64,000 nt of DNA from Colwellia psychrerythraea (GTDB lineage: Bacteria > Pseudomonadota > Gammaproteobacteria > Enterobacterales > Alteromonadaceae). Of this stretch, positions 45,141 through 54,581 are shown piece by piece; the stretch's first letter is position 1, and each line of letters begins with the position of its first letter. Made by a program: the position numbers and the translations under genes. The stretch lies in contig NZ_JQEC01000016.1 of NCBI RefSeq assembly GCF_000764185.1, positions 186,001 to 250,000 on the forward strand, in the 5' to 3' direction. The notes beneath the pieces are model-generated. The model was not told where the DNA came from, searched no databases, and worked only from the letters and a program-made list of their open reading frames with translations.

Positions 45141-46133
45141 ATGATTACTTATTGTAAATTTACTTTGTGTTCTGCTATGGCCTTTAAAAGAAATAATATC
45201 AGACGAAGAAAAAACCACCATTTCATCAGGCTATTTGCTGCTAGTTTGTTAATGTTTAGCGCGTTAAGTTACGGACAAGAAACCAGTGATAACTTGGAGC
45301 ATATTGCTAATCAAGAACACAGCGCCAACCAAGAATACAATGCTAATAAACCTATACTCAAAGATGATTTTGAATGGCAATTTGCACTTGATTTCTCCTT
45401 AGTTTATGACCCGATAATTATTGACGGCATAGAACAAGATGATCTATTAGACTACTTCATGCCGGGTTTATTATTTGATATATCCTATAAAGGTTTTTTT
45501 CTACAAACCAACCAAAGACGCTCAAATGCTTTATTAGGCGGTACTGAATTTGGCTATCAACTTGTTGTTGAAGATAACTGGCAGCTTGACCTTATTGCCA
45601 AAGCTTATATGCAAGGTTACGATCCTGCAGCAGAGATAGAATACGGTGGCGGTGATAAAGAGTTATTAGCAGGATTAAGAGAACGTAATGCGACCCTAGG
45701 TATAGCCTTGCGCTACTCTAGATACTTTGATAATTCTTTATTAACCCTCGACCTTGCAGCGACTACTTCAGGAGATGACGAGTTTGATAAAAGTGTCAGA
45801 GGTGTAATTGTTGATAGCTTCTACAGCTATTTATTGCCCTATCGAAATTGGGATATTTATTTGGGCACTGGCTTAACTTATTTTAGCCAAGACATTGTCG
45901 ATTATTATATTGGCGTAGGCAGTAGTGAAATAAATGAAAGCAGAGCTGCATATACCGCTAAAGGTGGTTTTCGAGGCCAAATTGAAATTTATGCGCAATA
46001 CCCTTTATCAGAAAGCTGGTCATTTAATGCCGGCTTAACCCAGAGTATTTATTCGAATAATGTAAAAGCAAGCCCGTTGGTTGATACTAACCATGTGATC
46101 CAAGTGATGCTTGGAGTGTTATATGTATTTTAA
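45141..46133 (+). CDS. MipA/OmpV family outer membrane protein
   Basis: 330 residues. After an N-terminal basic stretch and a signal (LFAASLLMFSALSYGQ), a 12-strand barrel-like sequence follows: FLQTNQRRSNALLGGTEFGY, LLAGLRERNATLGIALRYS, then the C-terminal VIQVMLGVLYVF ending in Phe. The start could also be the ATG at 45177. MipA/OmpV proteins are outer membrane proteins, some linked to murein hydrolases. It heads a set with DUF3019, a response regulator and a kinase, likely an envelope sensing circuit. Confidence 0.87.
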   Translation: MITYCKFTLCSAMAFKRNNIRRRKNHHFIRLFAASLLMFSALSYGQETSDNLEHIANQEHSANQEYNANKPILKDDFEWQFALDFSLVYDPIIIDGIEQDDLLDYFMPGLLFDISYKGFFLQTNQRRSNALLGGTEFGYQLVVEDNWQLDLIAKAYMQGYDPAAEIEYGGGDKELLAGLRERNATLGIALRYSRYFDNSLLTLDLAATTSGDDEFDKSVRGVIVDSFYSYLLPYRNWDIYLGTGLTYFSQDIVDYYIGVGSSEINESRAAYTAKGGFRGQIEIYAQYPLSESWSFNAGLTQSIYSNNVKASPLVDTNHVIQVMLGVLYVF

Positions 46134-46560
46134 GGTTGGCAAAGGATTTGCCACAGTCCATGTAAAAGTAATGCTGATTTTGTTTTACAACCTGCTGGTA
46201 TTGAATCCGGTCTATGCAAATGAAAGCAAGGCACTTAGCAGTGTTCCACTAAACTTTACTGCTTTGCCTGAACAATGTGTAACTTTAAGGCAAGGCCGTG
46301 CATGTTTTGCTACGGTAGAACTACAGTGGCAATCACCTAAAAAAGAAAGTTTTTGTTTATATCAAGTAGGTAAAAACAAGCAGCTAGGTTGTTGGCAAAA
46401 TAACAATAATGTGCAAATAAAAATAGAATTTGAATCGAATAAAAGTATTAAATATCAACTGCGCTCAGTAAGTGATAATAAGGTCATAGCTGAAACTCAA
46501 GTTGAAGTAAGTTGGCAACATAAAAACACCTCGCGTAAACGTCGTTGGCGACTATTTTAA
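46123..46560 (+). CDS. DUF3019 exported protein
   Basis: 145 residues from the ATG at 46123, supported by GGAGTG 6 nt upstream; an earlier TTG is not used. The start overlaps the MipA stop by 11 bp. Signal-like VMLILFYNLLVLNPVYA, then a small beta domain with two Cys pairs (EQCVTLRQGRACFATVELQW and SFCLYQVGKNKQLGCW), typical of DUF3019. Function unknown; the family is repeatedly found beside MipA and two-component genes. Confidence 0.85.
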   Translation: MYFKVGKGFATVHVKVMLILFYNLLVLNPVYANESKALSSVPLNFTALPEQCVTLRQGRACFATVELQWQSPKKESFCLYQVGKNKQLGCWQNNNNVQIKIEFESNKSIKYQLRSVSDNKVIAETQVEVSWQHKNTSRKRRWRLF

Positions 46561-46642
46561 TTATTTAGTCAGAACAAACACTTGAGTTATTACTTGAGCT
46601 AACGCTTAAATATCACCTAACTAAGTTATAGGAATAAGTAAA

Positions 46643-47371
46643 ATGCACAATATTTTATTAGTGGAAGATGATATTAGTCTTGCTGATTGGGTTTGCGAAT
46701 ATTTAACCGAACAAGGTTTTAATGTCACCCATGTAGCTCGTGGTGATCTAGTCATGCATGAGATTAAAAAAAATGCCATAGATATAGTATTGCTAGATGT
46801 TATGTTGCCCGGATTAAATGGCATAGAAGTATGTCGTCTTATTCGCCAACATGAACAGAGTAAACAAATACCTATTATTATGTTAACTGCACGGGCAGAT
46901 GAATTTGATGAAGTGATTGGTTTAGAAGCTGGCGCAGATGATTATGTGATAAAACCCGTACGACCACGCGCCTTATTAGCACGTATAAACCGTCAACTTA
47001 GCCATAATGGCAAGGCTGAGCAAAATCAATCAACACAACTTACCTTTGGTGAACTCACTATTAATCAAGAAGCAAAACGTGTGATCTACCAAGGAAAAGA
47101 GATAGACCTATCAACAAGTCTGTTTGCATTCCTTACCTACTTAGCACAACATGCCGGCAGTGTTGTTGATAGAGACTCAGTATTTAAAGCATTAAAAAAA
47201 CGAGAATATGATGGCCAGGATAGACGCTTTGACGTGATGTTATCGACTTTACGTAAACTGTTTAATGATGATCCTCAAAAACCACAAAAATTTAAAACCA
47301 TTTGGGGAAAAGGCTATTTATTTGTTGGTGATGCTTGGCAAGAAACATCAATCAGCGGCAATGAAGACTAG
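46643..47371 (+). CDS. OmpR-family response regulator
   Basis: 242 residues: receiver domain with Asp52 (LLDVMLPG) as phosphoacceptor and the conserved acidic pair near residue 9, then a winged-helix DNA-binding domain from about 130 (LTFGELTINQEAKRVIYQGKEIDLS, VDRDSVFKALKKREYDG, IWGKGYLF). Receives phosphate from the kinase 2 bp downstream. Presumably controls the MipA-DUF3019 genes upstream; that is inference from order. Confidence 0.94.
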   Translation: MHNILLVEDDISLADWVCEYLTEQGFNVTHVARGDLVMHEIKKNAIDIVLLDVMLPGLNGIEVCRLIRQHEQSKQIPIIMLTARADEFDEVIGLEAGADDYVIKPVRPRALLARINRQLSHNGKAEQNQSTQLTFGELTINQEAKRVIYQGKEIDLSTSLFAFLTYLAQHAGSVVDRDSVFKALKKREYDGQDRRFDVMLSTLRKLFNDDPQKPQKFKTIWGKGYLFVGDAWQETSISGNED

Positions 47372-47373
47372 CA

Positions 47374-48669
47374 ATGCGCGGCCTCTATAGTAGTATCATT
47401 ATCACGGTATTAGGTTCACTATTTTTTATAGGATGGGGCCTTGATGAATTAGTAGAGTATTCAACAGAAGATAAAGTAACCGAGACACAAGGTACCACTA
47501 TTTATAGGCACCTTGTTGACGGACTAACTAATGAACTAAGCACACTTGATAACTCGTTATTAAGTAAAAGAGTAAGTCAATTTCAACAAGACTACCAAAT
47601 AGAAACCAGCTTAGCGTCAAGTAAAAAGATTGCTTTACCCAGCTCATTAATTGCCCAGCTAAATCAACAAGGCGGTTTACTGCTAGCTTCAAGTACTAAT
47701 CAATATTTATTGAAAAATATTCCTCAACACCCAGAGTTTTTATTGCGCTTGGAGCTACCCGCTGAAGCTATAGTTGACGATAACTTCAACTTTATTTTAA
47801 CCTTAATCCTCTACGTAAGCATCTGTGTAATATTAATATTATGGTTATTTCCTTTAACAAGGCGTTTATATTTACTTAATAATGCCGCAGCAAAAATTGG
47901 CTCAGGGCAACTTGATGCTCGTATAGCAAACAGTCGATTTTCTTACATAAAAATGTTAGAGCGAAGTTTTAATACTATGGCCAGCAAAATAGAACAGCTT
48001 GTTGCCGATAATAAAGTGCTTGCGCGCAGCTTATCTCATGATATTCGCACACCTATGGCTTGTTTACGCTTTGGTATAGAAGCTGCCTTAGATAGTCAGT
48101 CAATTGAAAAAAAGAATAGTTATTTAACCCGGATGGACAATGAATTAACCAGAATGGAAGAAATGACCTCTATATTTCTTGATTATGCTTCAATGGAGCG
48201 ACAAGCATTAAAACTCAATAAAACACAGACTAACATCACCGCCTTAATCACCTCCGCAATTGATGATTGCCAAGTATTGGCAGAGCAAAAAAATATTACC
48301 GTGCATTTGTCTGGCGATAATACCATTAGCTATCCCTTAGATTATCACTGGAGTTACCGCGCTTTAGTGAACCTTATTAGCAATGCCATTGGCTACGCCA
48401 ATAGTGAAGTATTACTTACCATTAACGATAACAATCAACTACTGACCATCACAGTTGAAGATGATGGCAAAGGTATTGCCGACGATAAACTCGCCGTTAT
48501 CTTCACACCTTTCGTTAAACTTGATGCCGATAGATCAAGAGAGCAAGGACATTTTGGCTTAGGTTTAGCTATCTGTAGTAAGGTCATGGACTGGCATCAA
48601 GGTAGTATTAACGCCTGTAATAAAAATCAGCTCAAAGGTGCTTGTTTTACCTTAGACTTTCCCAAATAA
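47374..48669 (+). CDS. Sensor histidine kinase
   Basis: 431 residues. Membrane helices at about 3-22 and 139-160 frame a ~115-residue periplasmic sensor; then HAMP, a HisKA domain with LSHDIRTPMACLRFG near residue 225, and HATPase with NLISNAIGYAN, EDDGKGI and GHFGLGLAI. Autophosphorylates and signals to the adjacent regulator. Stimulus unknown. Confidence 0.94.
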   Translation: MRGLYSSIIITVLGSLFFIGWGLDELVEYSTEDKVTETQGTTIYRHLVDGLTNELSTLDNSLLSKRVSQFQQDYQIETSLASSKKIALPSSLIAQLNQQGGLLLASSTNQYLLKNIPQHPEFLLRLELPAEAIVDDNFNFILTLILYVSICVILILWLFPLTRRLYLLNNAAAKIGSGQLDARIANSRFSYIKMLERSFNTMASKIEQLVADNKVLARSLSHDIRTPMACLRFGIEAALDSQSIEKKNSYLTRMDNELTRMEEMTSIFLDYASMERQALKLNKTQTNITALITSAIDDCQVLAEQKNITVHLSGDNTISYPLDYHWSYRALVNLISNAIGYANSEVLLTINDNNQLLTITVEDDGKGIADDKLAVIFTPFVKLDADRSREQGHFGLGLAICSKVMDWHQGSINACNKNQLKGACFTLDFPK

Positions 48670-48786
48670 AGACTACTTTAAGAAACACTCACAGCAAAAA
48701 TCATATCCCATAATTCATAAAAATCTATTCTCCTTAAAGAGACAATATATTGTGAATTACTATTTATCTCTTCACTCCATAGGAGG

Positions 48787-48833
48787 AACTGGCTAGATAT
48801 ATTGACTAAAACTGTCAATATATCTAGCCAGTT
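48787..48833. repeat. Perfect 20-bp inverted repeat with 7-nt spacer
   Basis: AACTGGCTAGATATATTGAC at 48787-48806 is fully complementary to 48814-48833 around TAAAACT. No T run follows on either strand, so it is not a typical terminator. It lies 118 bp after the kinase and 127 bp before the GH109 gene. Confidence 0.85.
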
Positions 48834-48959
48834 GAGTTCACCCACCTTTGTAATCTTTGGTTACTGCTGGCTCCATCGATAAATAATTCATATACAATCA
48901 AAATATCACTCGCTATTACTTCTAACAGTAATTTTATATATTAAGTCAGAGATAAATCT

Positions 48960-50426
48960 ATGAGCCAAGATCGTCGCCAATTTCTTAAATCTGTTGCCGT
49001 TATAACTGCTGCCGGTGTTGCTACTAGCGTTACCACAGCTTGTGCTTCTTCAGCCGCAAGTACAGTAGGTTCACCTATTTCCCAAGGCAAGTCGGTTATG
49101 GGCTTAGTTGTACCAAGAATGGACGTTGTTCGTATTGGCTTTATTGGTGTTGGTGAACGTGGCTCTGGTCACGTTAAACATTATTGCCATATTGATGGTG
49201 TTGAAATAAAGGCCATTTGCGACACCAATGAACGGGTATTAAATGAGTCTATTGCCACTGTGGTCAATAATGGTTTTGCCAAACCAGATAGCTATACCGG
49301 CTCAGAGTCAGCGTATAAAAAAATGCTTGAACGTAACGATATTGATATCGTTATCATATCTACCCCATGGCGCTGGCACACACCTATGTGTGTTGAGACC
49401 ATGGAAAGTGGTAAACATGCCTTTGTTGAAGTACCTGCGGCAACTACAATAGAAGAGTGCTGGCAACTCGTTGATACCGCTGAGCGCACTCAGAAAAACT
49501 GCATGATGATGGAAAATGTTTGTTATGGCCGTGATGAACTCATGGTCTTAAATATGGTGCGCCAAGGTCTATTCGGCGACTTATTACACGGTGAAGCGGC
49601 ATACATTCATGAACTTCGCTGGCAAATGAAAGAAATTACGGAAAAAACTGGTTCTTGGCGAACGGCTTGGCATGCTAAAACCAATGGCAATTTATACCCT
49701 ACCCATGGTTTAGGCCCTGTTGCTCAATACATGAATATCAATCGAGGTGACCGTTTCGACTATTTAACCTCAACCAGCTCACCAGCACTTGGCCGACAAG
49801 CCTATGCAGCCAAAGAGTTTTCAGCCGGTCACCAACGTAACCAGCTTAATTATATTGCTGGCGATATGAATACCAGTATTATTAAAACCATAAAAGGCCG
49901 GTCGATTATGGTTCAACATGATACGACCAGCCCACGCCCATATTCTCGCCATAACTATATTCAAGGTACCAATGGTACATTTGCTGGTTTCCCCAATAGA
50001 ATTGCCCTAGAAAATGTCCCGAAAAACATTAAAGCCCAGTATCAACAGCAATATGAACTGGCAGTTAAACAGTGGCAAAAAAATGGCCAATCCGGTCGCA
50101 AACCAAGTCATGCTAGTTTCCATCGCTGGGATCATGATATGGCTAAATGGCAAGCTGATTATGATCACCCTTTGTGGTTACAAATGGGCGCAGAAGCAGA
50201 ACGTAATGGCGGTCATGGTGGTATGGATTTCTTAATGCTTTGGCGCATGGTCTATTGTTTACGCAATGGTCAACCATTAGACCAAGATGTCTATGATGCC
50301 GCAGCATGGTCAGTGATCACGCCATTAAGTGCGCAGTCAGTCGCTGATCGCAGTAATTCTAAAGATATTCCTGATTTTACTCGTGGTATCTGGCAGCAAG
50401 CTAAACCACTTGGCATTGTTAGTTAA
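48960..50426 (+). CDS. GH109-type glycosidase (Gfo/Idh/MocA fold), Tat-exported
   Basis: 488 residues. Tat-like signal [24 protein letters not shown] followed by ACASS, perhaps a lipobox. NAD-binding Rossmann [17 protein letters not shown] near residue 57, then [18 protein letters not shown] near 165 and [15 protein letters not shown] near 425, as in family GH109 enzymes that cleave alpha-N-acetylgalactosamine with bound NAD. The nucleotidyltransferase gene begins at the next base after its stop, so they are coupled. Other MocA-like hydrolases or oxidoreductases remain possible. Confidence 0.88.
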   Translation: MSQDRRQFLKSVAVITAAGVATSVTTACASSAASTVGSPISQGKSVMGLVVPRMDVVRIGFIGVGERGSGHVKHYCHIDGVEIKAICDTNERVLNESIATVVNNGFAKPDSYTGSESAYKKMLERNDIDIVIISTPWRWHTPMCVETMESGKHAFVEVPAATTIEECWQLVDTAERTQKNCMMMENVCYGRDELMVLNMVRQGLFGDLLHGEAAYIHELRWQMKEITEKTGSWRTAWHAKTNGNLYPTHGLGPVAQYMNINRGDRFDYLTSTSSPALGRQAYAAKEFSAGHQRNQLNYIAGDMNTSIIKTIKGRSIMVQHDTTSPRPYSRHNYIQGTNGTFAGFPNRIALENVPKNIKAQYQQQYELAVKQWQKNGQSGRKPSHASFHRWDHDMAKWQADYDHPLWLQMGAEAERNGGHGGMDFLMLWRMVYCLRNGQPLDQDVYDAAAWSVITPLSAQSVADRSNSKDIPDFTRGIWQQAKPLGIVS

Positions 50427-51308
50427 ATGACTAGTCTTGTTATTTTAGCTGCTGGCTTAGGCTCTCGTTTTGGCGGTAATAAGCAGCTAGCCGAGTTTGG
50501 TCCGCAGCAACTAACGTTGATGGAATATAACCTATTTAACGCTGTTAATGCGGGCTTTAAACGGGTGATCTTTGTTATTCGTCCAGAGCTAGAGTCGCTA
50601 CTTCGGCGACAAGTTGTTAGTCGACTGCCTGCAGGACTCGAATATGATTTTGCTTACCAAAGCTTTGATGATTTACCACAGGGTTGTATTTTGCCAGAAC
50701 AACGCAACAAACCCTTAGGTACCGCGCACGCACTATGGAGTTGTCGCCAGCTTATCAAAGCAAGTTTTGCTGTCATTAATGCTGATGATTTTTATGCTAA
50801 ACAAGCTTTCATTTTATTGATAAAGCAAGCAAGTGCAACACCTCAAAACTATTTAATGGTGGCCTATCAATTACAAAACACCTTGTCAGATTTTGGCGGC
50901 GTTAACCGAGGGTTATGCAAATTTGATAACGAAAATTATTTAACAAGCATTGAAGAATGTGAACAGATAAAATCAGATGGACAAAGTATTAACGGCACCC
51001 TTAGCGCAAAGCAGATAAACATTAAACTAGCGCCAGAGAGTCTAATATCAATGAATTGTTGGTTTTTCAATGTGGATATTTTTTTAGCCATAGAACAATC
51101 GTTGACTGAGCTACTCACGTTAATAGAAAACCGTAAAATTGATATTAATCAAGAGTGTTATTTACCTGCAGTAGTGATGCAGCAAATAGAACAACAAAAT
51201 AAAAAAGTAAAAGTACTTAGCTCCAAGGATAGTTGGTTTGGCTTAACTTACCCGCAAGATAGCCAACAGGTTGATGAGAAAGTTACTGCACTATTCGCTA
51301 AAAAATAG
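50427..51308 (+). CDS. Sugar nucleotidyltransferase-like protein
   Basis: 293 residues. NTP-transferase fold with the signature VILAAGLGSRFGGNKQL at residue 4, then FVIRPELE and FAVINADDFYAKQAF near 115 (metal-binding Asp region). It would couple a sugar 1-phosphate to UTP or another nucleotide. Start directly follows the GH109 stop (TAAATG). Together with the downstream kinase, likely forms an activated amino sugar. Precise sugar not provable from sequence. Confidence 0.87.
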   Translation: MTSLVILAAGLGSRFGGNKQLAEFGPQQLTLMEYNLFNAVNAGFKRVIFVIRPELESLLRRQVVSRLPAGLEYDFAYQSFDDLPQGCILPEQRNKPLGTAHALWSCRQLIKASFAVINADDFYAKQAFILLIKQASATPQNYLMVAYQLQNTLSDFGGVNRGLCKFDNENYLTSIEECEQIKSDGQSINGTLSAKQINIKLAPESLISMNCWFFNVDIFLAIEQSLTELLTLIENRKIDINQECYLPAVVMQQIEQQNKKVKVLSSKDSWFGLTYPQDSQQVDEKVTALFAKK

Positions 51309-51332
51309 TACTATCTTGCGCTAATTTGTCAC

Positions 51333-51351
51333 ACGTTAATTTAATTAACGT
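51333..51351 (+). terminator. Hairpin after the nucleotidyltransferase gene
   Basis: ACGTTAAT (51333-51340) pairs with ATTAACGT (51344-51351) around TTA, then TGGTTT. It may give partial termination before the kinase gene. Confidence 0.4.
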
Positions 51352-51454
51352 TGGTTTAGCATATTAAAGAATTAGCATAAGCAGGCTGGTAAACACTTAC
51401 TAGAATAATCACATTGCTAACAAGATAATCACTACTATATAAGTATTAAAAGCA

Positions 51455-52534
51455 ATGGAAAACAAAGTAGCATCACTTCACACGGATATAGACACAGTAC
51501 TTAATAACTATGATTTTGACTTTTCAAAAGTAGAAATTACCACGTTAGGTAATGGCCATATTAATAATACTTATAAATTAATCACCCCTGATTTTGAATT
51601 TGTCTTGCAGCAAATTAACCACGATATATTTCCTAAAACCGTTGAATTAAGTAGTAACGCACAAAAAATCAACTTGCACTTACTCGCACAAAAAAAAACG
51701 GGTAATTATCCGTTAACAGTACCTGGGCAAGTATTGAGCAAAACAGGCGAAACGTGTCTCAAAATTGGCGCTAATTACTGGCGTTTAATGGAGTTTATTA
51801 GTGGCTCTTATACCCTAGAAGAAGTTGAATCTGTTGAGCAGGCAGCGCTTGTTGCAACAGCCTTCGCACAATTTAGTTGTGCGTTGAGTGACTTCCCCGC
51901 AAATGACATCGCTGTCATCATTAAAGACTTTCACGACATTAGTTTTCGCATGGCTCAGCTTAAAGCAGCAGTAGAAAATAATCATCAAGATCGTTTAGCT
52001 GACTGCCAAGCTTTAGTAAATTTTTGTTTTGGCCAACAAAAATTTATTGACCACGTTATCGACATTAGTAAAAAATTACCGCTGCATGTAACCCACAACG
52101 ATACTAAGATAAATAACCTATTATTTACCACGGGTGATAAACCATGTGCTGTTATTGATCTTGATACCTGTATGCCAGGGCTATTAATGCATGATTTTGG
52201 CGACATGGTCAGAACGTGTTGCAGCAATCTTGCCGAAGACGATACCAGCACAGATAAGATGTTCCTCAAGCTAGATATATTCGAAGCCCTGATTCAAAAC
52301 TATCAAAATGCTTTTGGTGATAAAATAACGGCGCTTGAAAAAGAGAGCTTAATCGTTGGTGCAAAGTTATTACCCTTCATTATCGGTACACGCTTTTTAA
52401 CAGACCATTTAAATGGCGATAACTATTTTCAAGTAAGTCGTGAGAATCACAATTTAGATCGTGCTATCAGCCAAGTACAATTGTTTAACTTAGTCTGTGA
52501 AGCTGAGCCTGAGTTAGTGAAGTTAGCTCAGTAA
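51455..52534 (+). CDS. Aminoglycoside-phosphotransferase-fold kinase, NahK-like
   Basis: 359 residues with the APH kinase fold: LGNGHINNTYKL near residue 31, ATP-side LQQINHDIFP, the catalytic loop LHVTHNDTKINNLLF near 211 (Asp and Asn) and AVIDLDTCMPGLLMHDFGDM near 232 (metal-binding Asp). This pattern matches N-acetylhexosamine 1-kinases. With the GH109 and nucleotidyltransferase genes it suggests release, 1-phosphorylation and activation of GalNAc or GlcNAc. It has a 146-bp gap upstream, so it may have its own promoter. Confidence 0.87.
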   Translation: MENKVASLHTDIDTVLNNYDFDFSKVEITTLGNGHINNTYKLITPDFEFVLQQINHDIFPKTVELSSNAQKINLHLLAQKKTGNYPLTVPGQVLSKTGETCLKIGANYWRLMEFISGSYTLEEVESVEQAALVATAFAQFSCALSDFPANDIAVIIKDFHDISFRMAQLKAAVENNHQDRLADCQALVNFCFGQQKFIDHVIDISKKLPLHVTHNDTKINNLLFTTGDKPCAVIDLDTCMPGLLMHDFGDMVRTCCSNLAEDDTSTDKMFLKLDIFEALIQNYQNAFGDKITALEKESLIVGAKLLPFIIGTRFLTDHLNGDNYFQVSRENHNLDRAISQVQLFNLVCEAEPELVKLAQ

Positions 52535-52616
52535 GCATTGTTACCAGCAAATTATCTAGTGTGAAAATCATTCTGCTGTTACCATAATATAGTTTATTAA
52601 TTTAAAAGGATATTTT

Positions 52617-53465
52617 ATGAGATTTGGCTATTTTTTGATATGCGTTCTTCTGCTTTCAGCATGCGGAGAAGGTGGCTCATCTGATAATAAAATATCACCC
52701 GAGCATTCAGAATTAATTTACCTTAAAAGTCACTCTATAAACGACTTAATAAAATTAGATGATGGCACGCTATGGAGTATTGTCGGTTTATCACTCGGTG
52801 ATGGCACGCTTAGTGCTGGAGAAGCAGACGTTATCATTTATGATAACCCAAATGATTTTGGTGAGCCTAATCAGGGTGTAAAAGGGCAATATTATGTATT
52901 TATTAACAATACCGCCGCTAGCTTTTACATTGACCCAATTCAAACCCCTACTATTTTACAACAAGGAAATATAGCGTTAGCACCATTATCCGTAGGAAGC
53001 GTAATGTTATTAGATGATGACTCAATATGGAGAGTTGACGGTATTGACTATTCAGATGTTAATACTGGGGGTATTTTTGATTACACACTGTATGATGTAG
53101 GAAGAAATTTTCCTGATCTAACATCACAAACTACTGAAAAACTAGGTGAATTTAGTGATTGGTATTTATATAATGAATACGCACCTTTTGGTTATTACCT
53201 TGAGCCTTTAACGAAAGCAACCATTATATGGCAAGGCCTGCATACTTTTTACTCTGAAGGTGAAAATGATTCAATACTGTTGAGTGATGGCTCTTTATGG
53301 CTGATTACCGGGGCATTCGCGCCAGCAACCACTGCTTCAGGAGAGTATTCAATAACACTGATTCAAAATGTAAATTTGTTAGATGAGCCTATCCTTGGCG
53401 ACACAGCTGAAACAGTGATGTACATACAAGGGCACGAAACCGCTTTTTACCTTAAAAAAATATAA
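52617..53465 (+). CDS. Lipoprotein with three internal repeats, function unknown
   Basis: 282 residues; lipoprotein signal MRFGYFLICVLLLSAC. Three related units of about 85 residues follow, each starting with a Leu-(D/S)DG-(T/S)-LW motif (LIKLDDGTLWSIVGL, LLDDDSIWRVDGI, LLSDGSLWLITGAF) and ending in a YxxFxIxP-like strand. The pattern suggests a small beta-propeller or repeated beta-sandwich. AAAGGA precedes the ATG. No known family recognised. Confidence 0.82.
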   Translation: MRFGYFLICVLLLSACGEGGSSDNKISPEHSELIYLKSHSINDLIKLDDGTLWSIVGLSLGDGTLSAGEADVIIYDNPNDFGEPNQGVKGQYYVFINNTAASFYIDPIQTPTILQQGNIALAPLSVGSVMLLDDDSIWRVDGIDYSDVNTGGIFDYTLYDVGRNFPDLTSQTTEKLGEFSDWYLYNEYAPFGYYLEPLTKATIIWQGLHTFYSEGENDSILLSDGSLWLITGAFAPATTASGEYSITLIQNVNLLDEPILGDTAETVMYIQGHETAFYLKKI

Positions 53466-53852
53466 GCGACTGTAGAGGTGTGCATTACACCTCTAAATTA
53501 CCTATCTAACTTACACCTCTAAATAAGTGAGTTAACAAACTAAACACAACAGAATAGCTCCAAGACAAAACTATTCACTACAACAACGAATCCCCTCTTC
53601 CCCCTTGTTCATTGAAGTTACAGATCATTAGATAACGTTCAAGCAACTGAAAAAACTTAAGTTTTAAGATTATTCGCTTATCTTTTTCTCCCCCCATTTG
53701 TCATTACCCTTTGTTGTGATACTTCTGTGATTAATTTACTAACAAAAAGTGATAAAAGCGTGATCTCCCAGCGATAATTCACCGACATACTCTCTCTTAC
53801 TTTAACAATATTAGCTTTAACAAAAGTAAGTCTAACTACAAAGGAAAGTATC
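53466..53852. other. Intergenic region before the spondin genes
   Basis: 387 bases. A terminator hairpin lies just after the lipoprotein gene (separate entry) and TTACACCTCTAAA is repeated 25 bp later. Near the downstream end CTTACTTT (53796-53803) pairs with AAAGTAAG (53823-53830) around two TTTAACA direct repeats, close to the spondin start; this may be an operator or leader hairpin. Confidence 0.5.
53473..53495 (+). terminator. Terminator-like hairpin after the repeat lipoprotein gene
   Basis: TAGAGGTGT (53473-53481) pairs with ACACCTCTA (53487-53495), 5-nt loop, followed by AATTACC. Lacks a long T run. Confidence 0.6.
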
Positions 53853-54572
53853 ATGAAAGTAATCAAGCAATCACCAATTAAGTCGACATTAAGTCTACTA
53901 GCACTAGCGCTAGCAAGCTCAACGACAATGGCACAAGAATTATCAATTACTGTTACTAATTTAACGCAAGGTTTGCATTTTACCCCGGTAATTACAGCTG
54001 CCCATACTAGCGACAATCACCTTTTTATGGCGAGCGAAATGGCCAGTGTTGAACTACAAACTATGGCTGAGGGTGGTGATATTTCAGGTTTAGTCAGTAT
54101 GTTAACCAATAGCGATGCCAATATTAATGAAAATCCTGCTGCCGGTTTATTAGCGCCGGCAATGTCAGCAAGTTTTAACTTAACCAATGATAGTGCCAAT
54201 ACCCACTTATCTCTTGCTGCCATGATATTGCCTTCCAATGATGGCTTTGTCGGTTTAGATAGCTGGAAAATACCCGAAGAAGCTGGCACTTATACAGTTT
54301 TTTTAAATGCCTATGATGCAGGCACTGAAGCCAATGATGAAATTCGCGGCAGTGGCGCACCCGGTGAAGCTGGTATGCCCGTACCACCGCCACTTGATGC
54401 CAGTATAGGCATGAATGGTACAGGCATTACCGATATGGAATCGAATAACAAAGTACATATTCATCGCGGCAGTTTAGGTGATGATGATATGACTGCAGGT
54501 AAAAGTGATATTAACAATAGCGTGCAACGCTGGTTAAACCCCGTTGCTAAACTTACCATTACCGTGCAATAA
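53853..54572 (+). CDS. Exported spondin-domain protein
   Basis: 239 residues. Signal peptide ending TTMA-Q, then a spondin_N-like domain: ELSITVTNLTQGLHFTPVITAAHT, SMLTNSDANINENPAAGLLAPAMSASF, LSLAAMILPSNDGFVGLDSWKIP and the DAGTEANDEIRGSG acidic loop. The C-terminal HRGSLGD..QRWLNPVAKLTITVQ is conserved with its neighbour. Role unknown, periplasmic or surface. AAAGGA upstream. A spondin paralogue follows 9 bp later. Confidence 0.88.
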   Translation: MKVIKQSPIKSTLSLLALALASSTTMAQELSITVTNLTQGLHFTPVITAAHTSDNHLFMASEMASVELQTMAEGGDISGLVSMLTNSDANINENPAAGLLAPAMSASFNLTNDSANTHLSLAAMILPSNDGFVGLDSWKIPEEAGTYTVFLNAYDAGTEANDEIRGSGAPGEAGMPVPPPLDASIGMNGTGITDMESNNKVHIHRGSLGDDDMTAGKSDINNSVQRWLNPVAKLTITVQ

Positions 54573-54581
54573 GGGGGCATC

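Noticed and set aside
53678-54016. 112-codon minus-strand frame upstream of the first spondin gene
   Set aside because: Overlaps the spondin gene start and its strong ribosome site; product looks like antisense translation.
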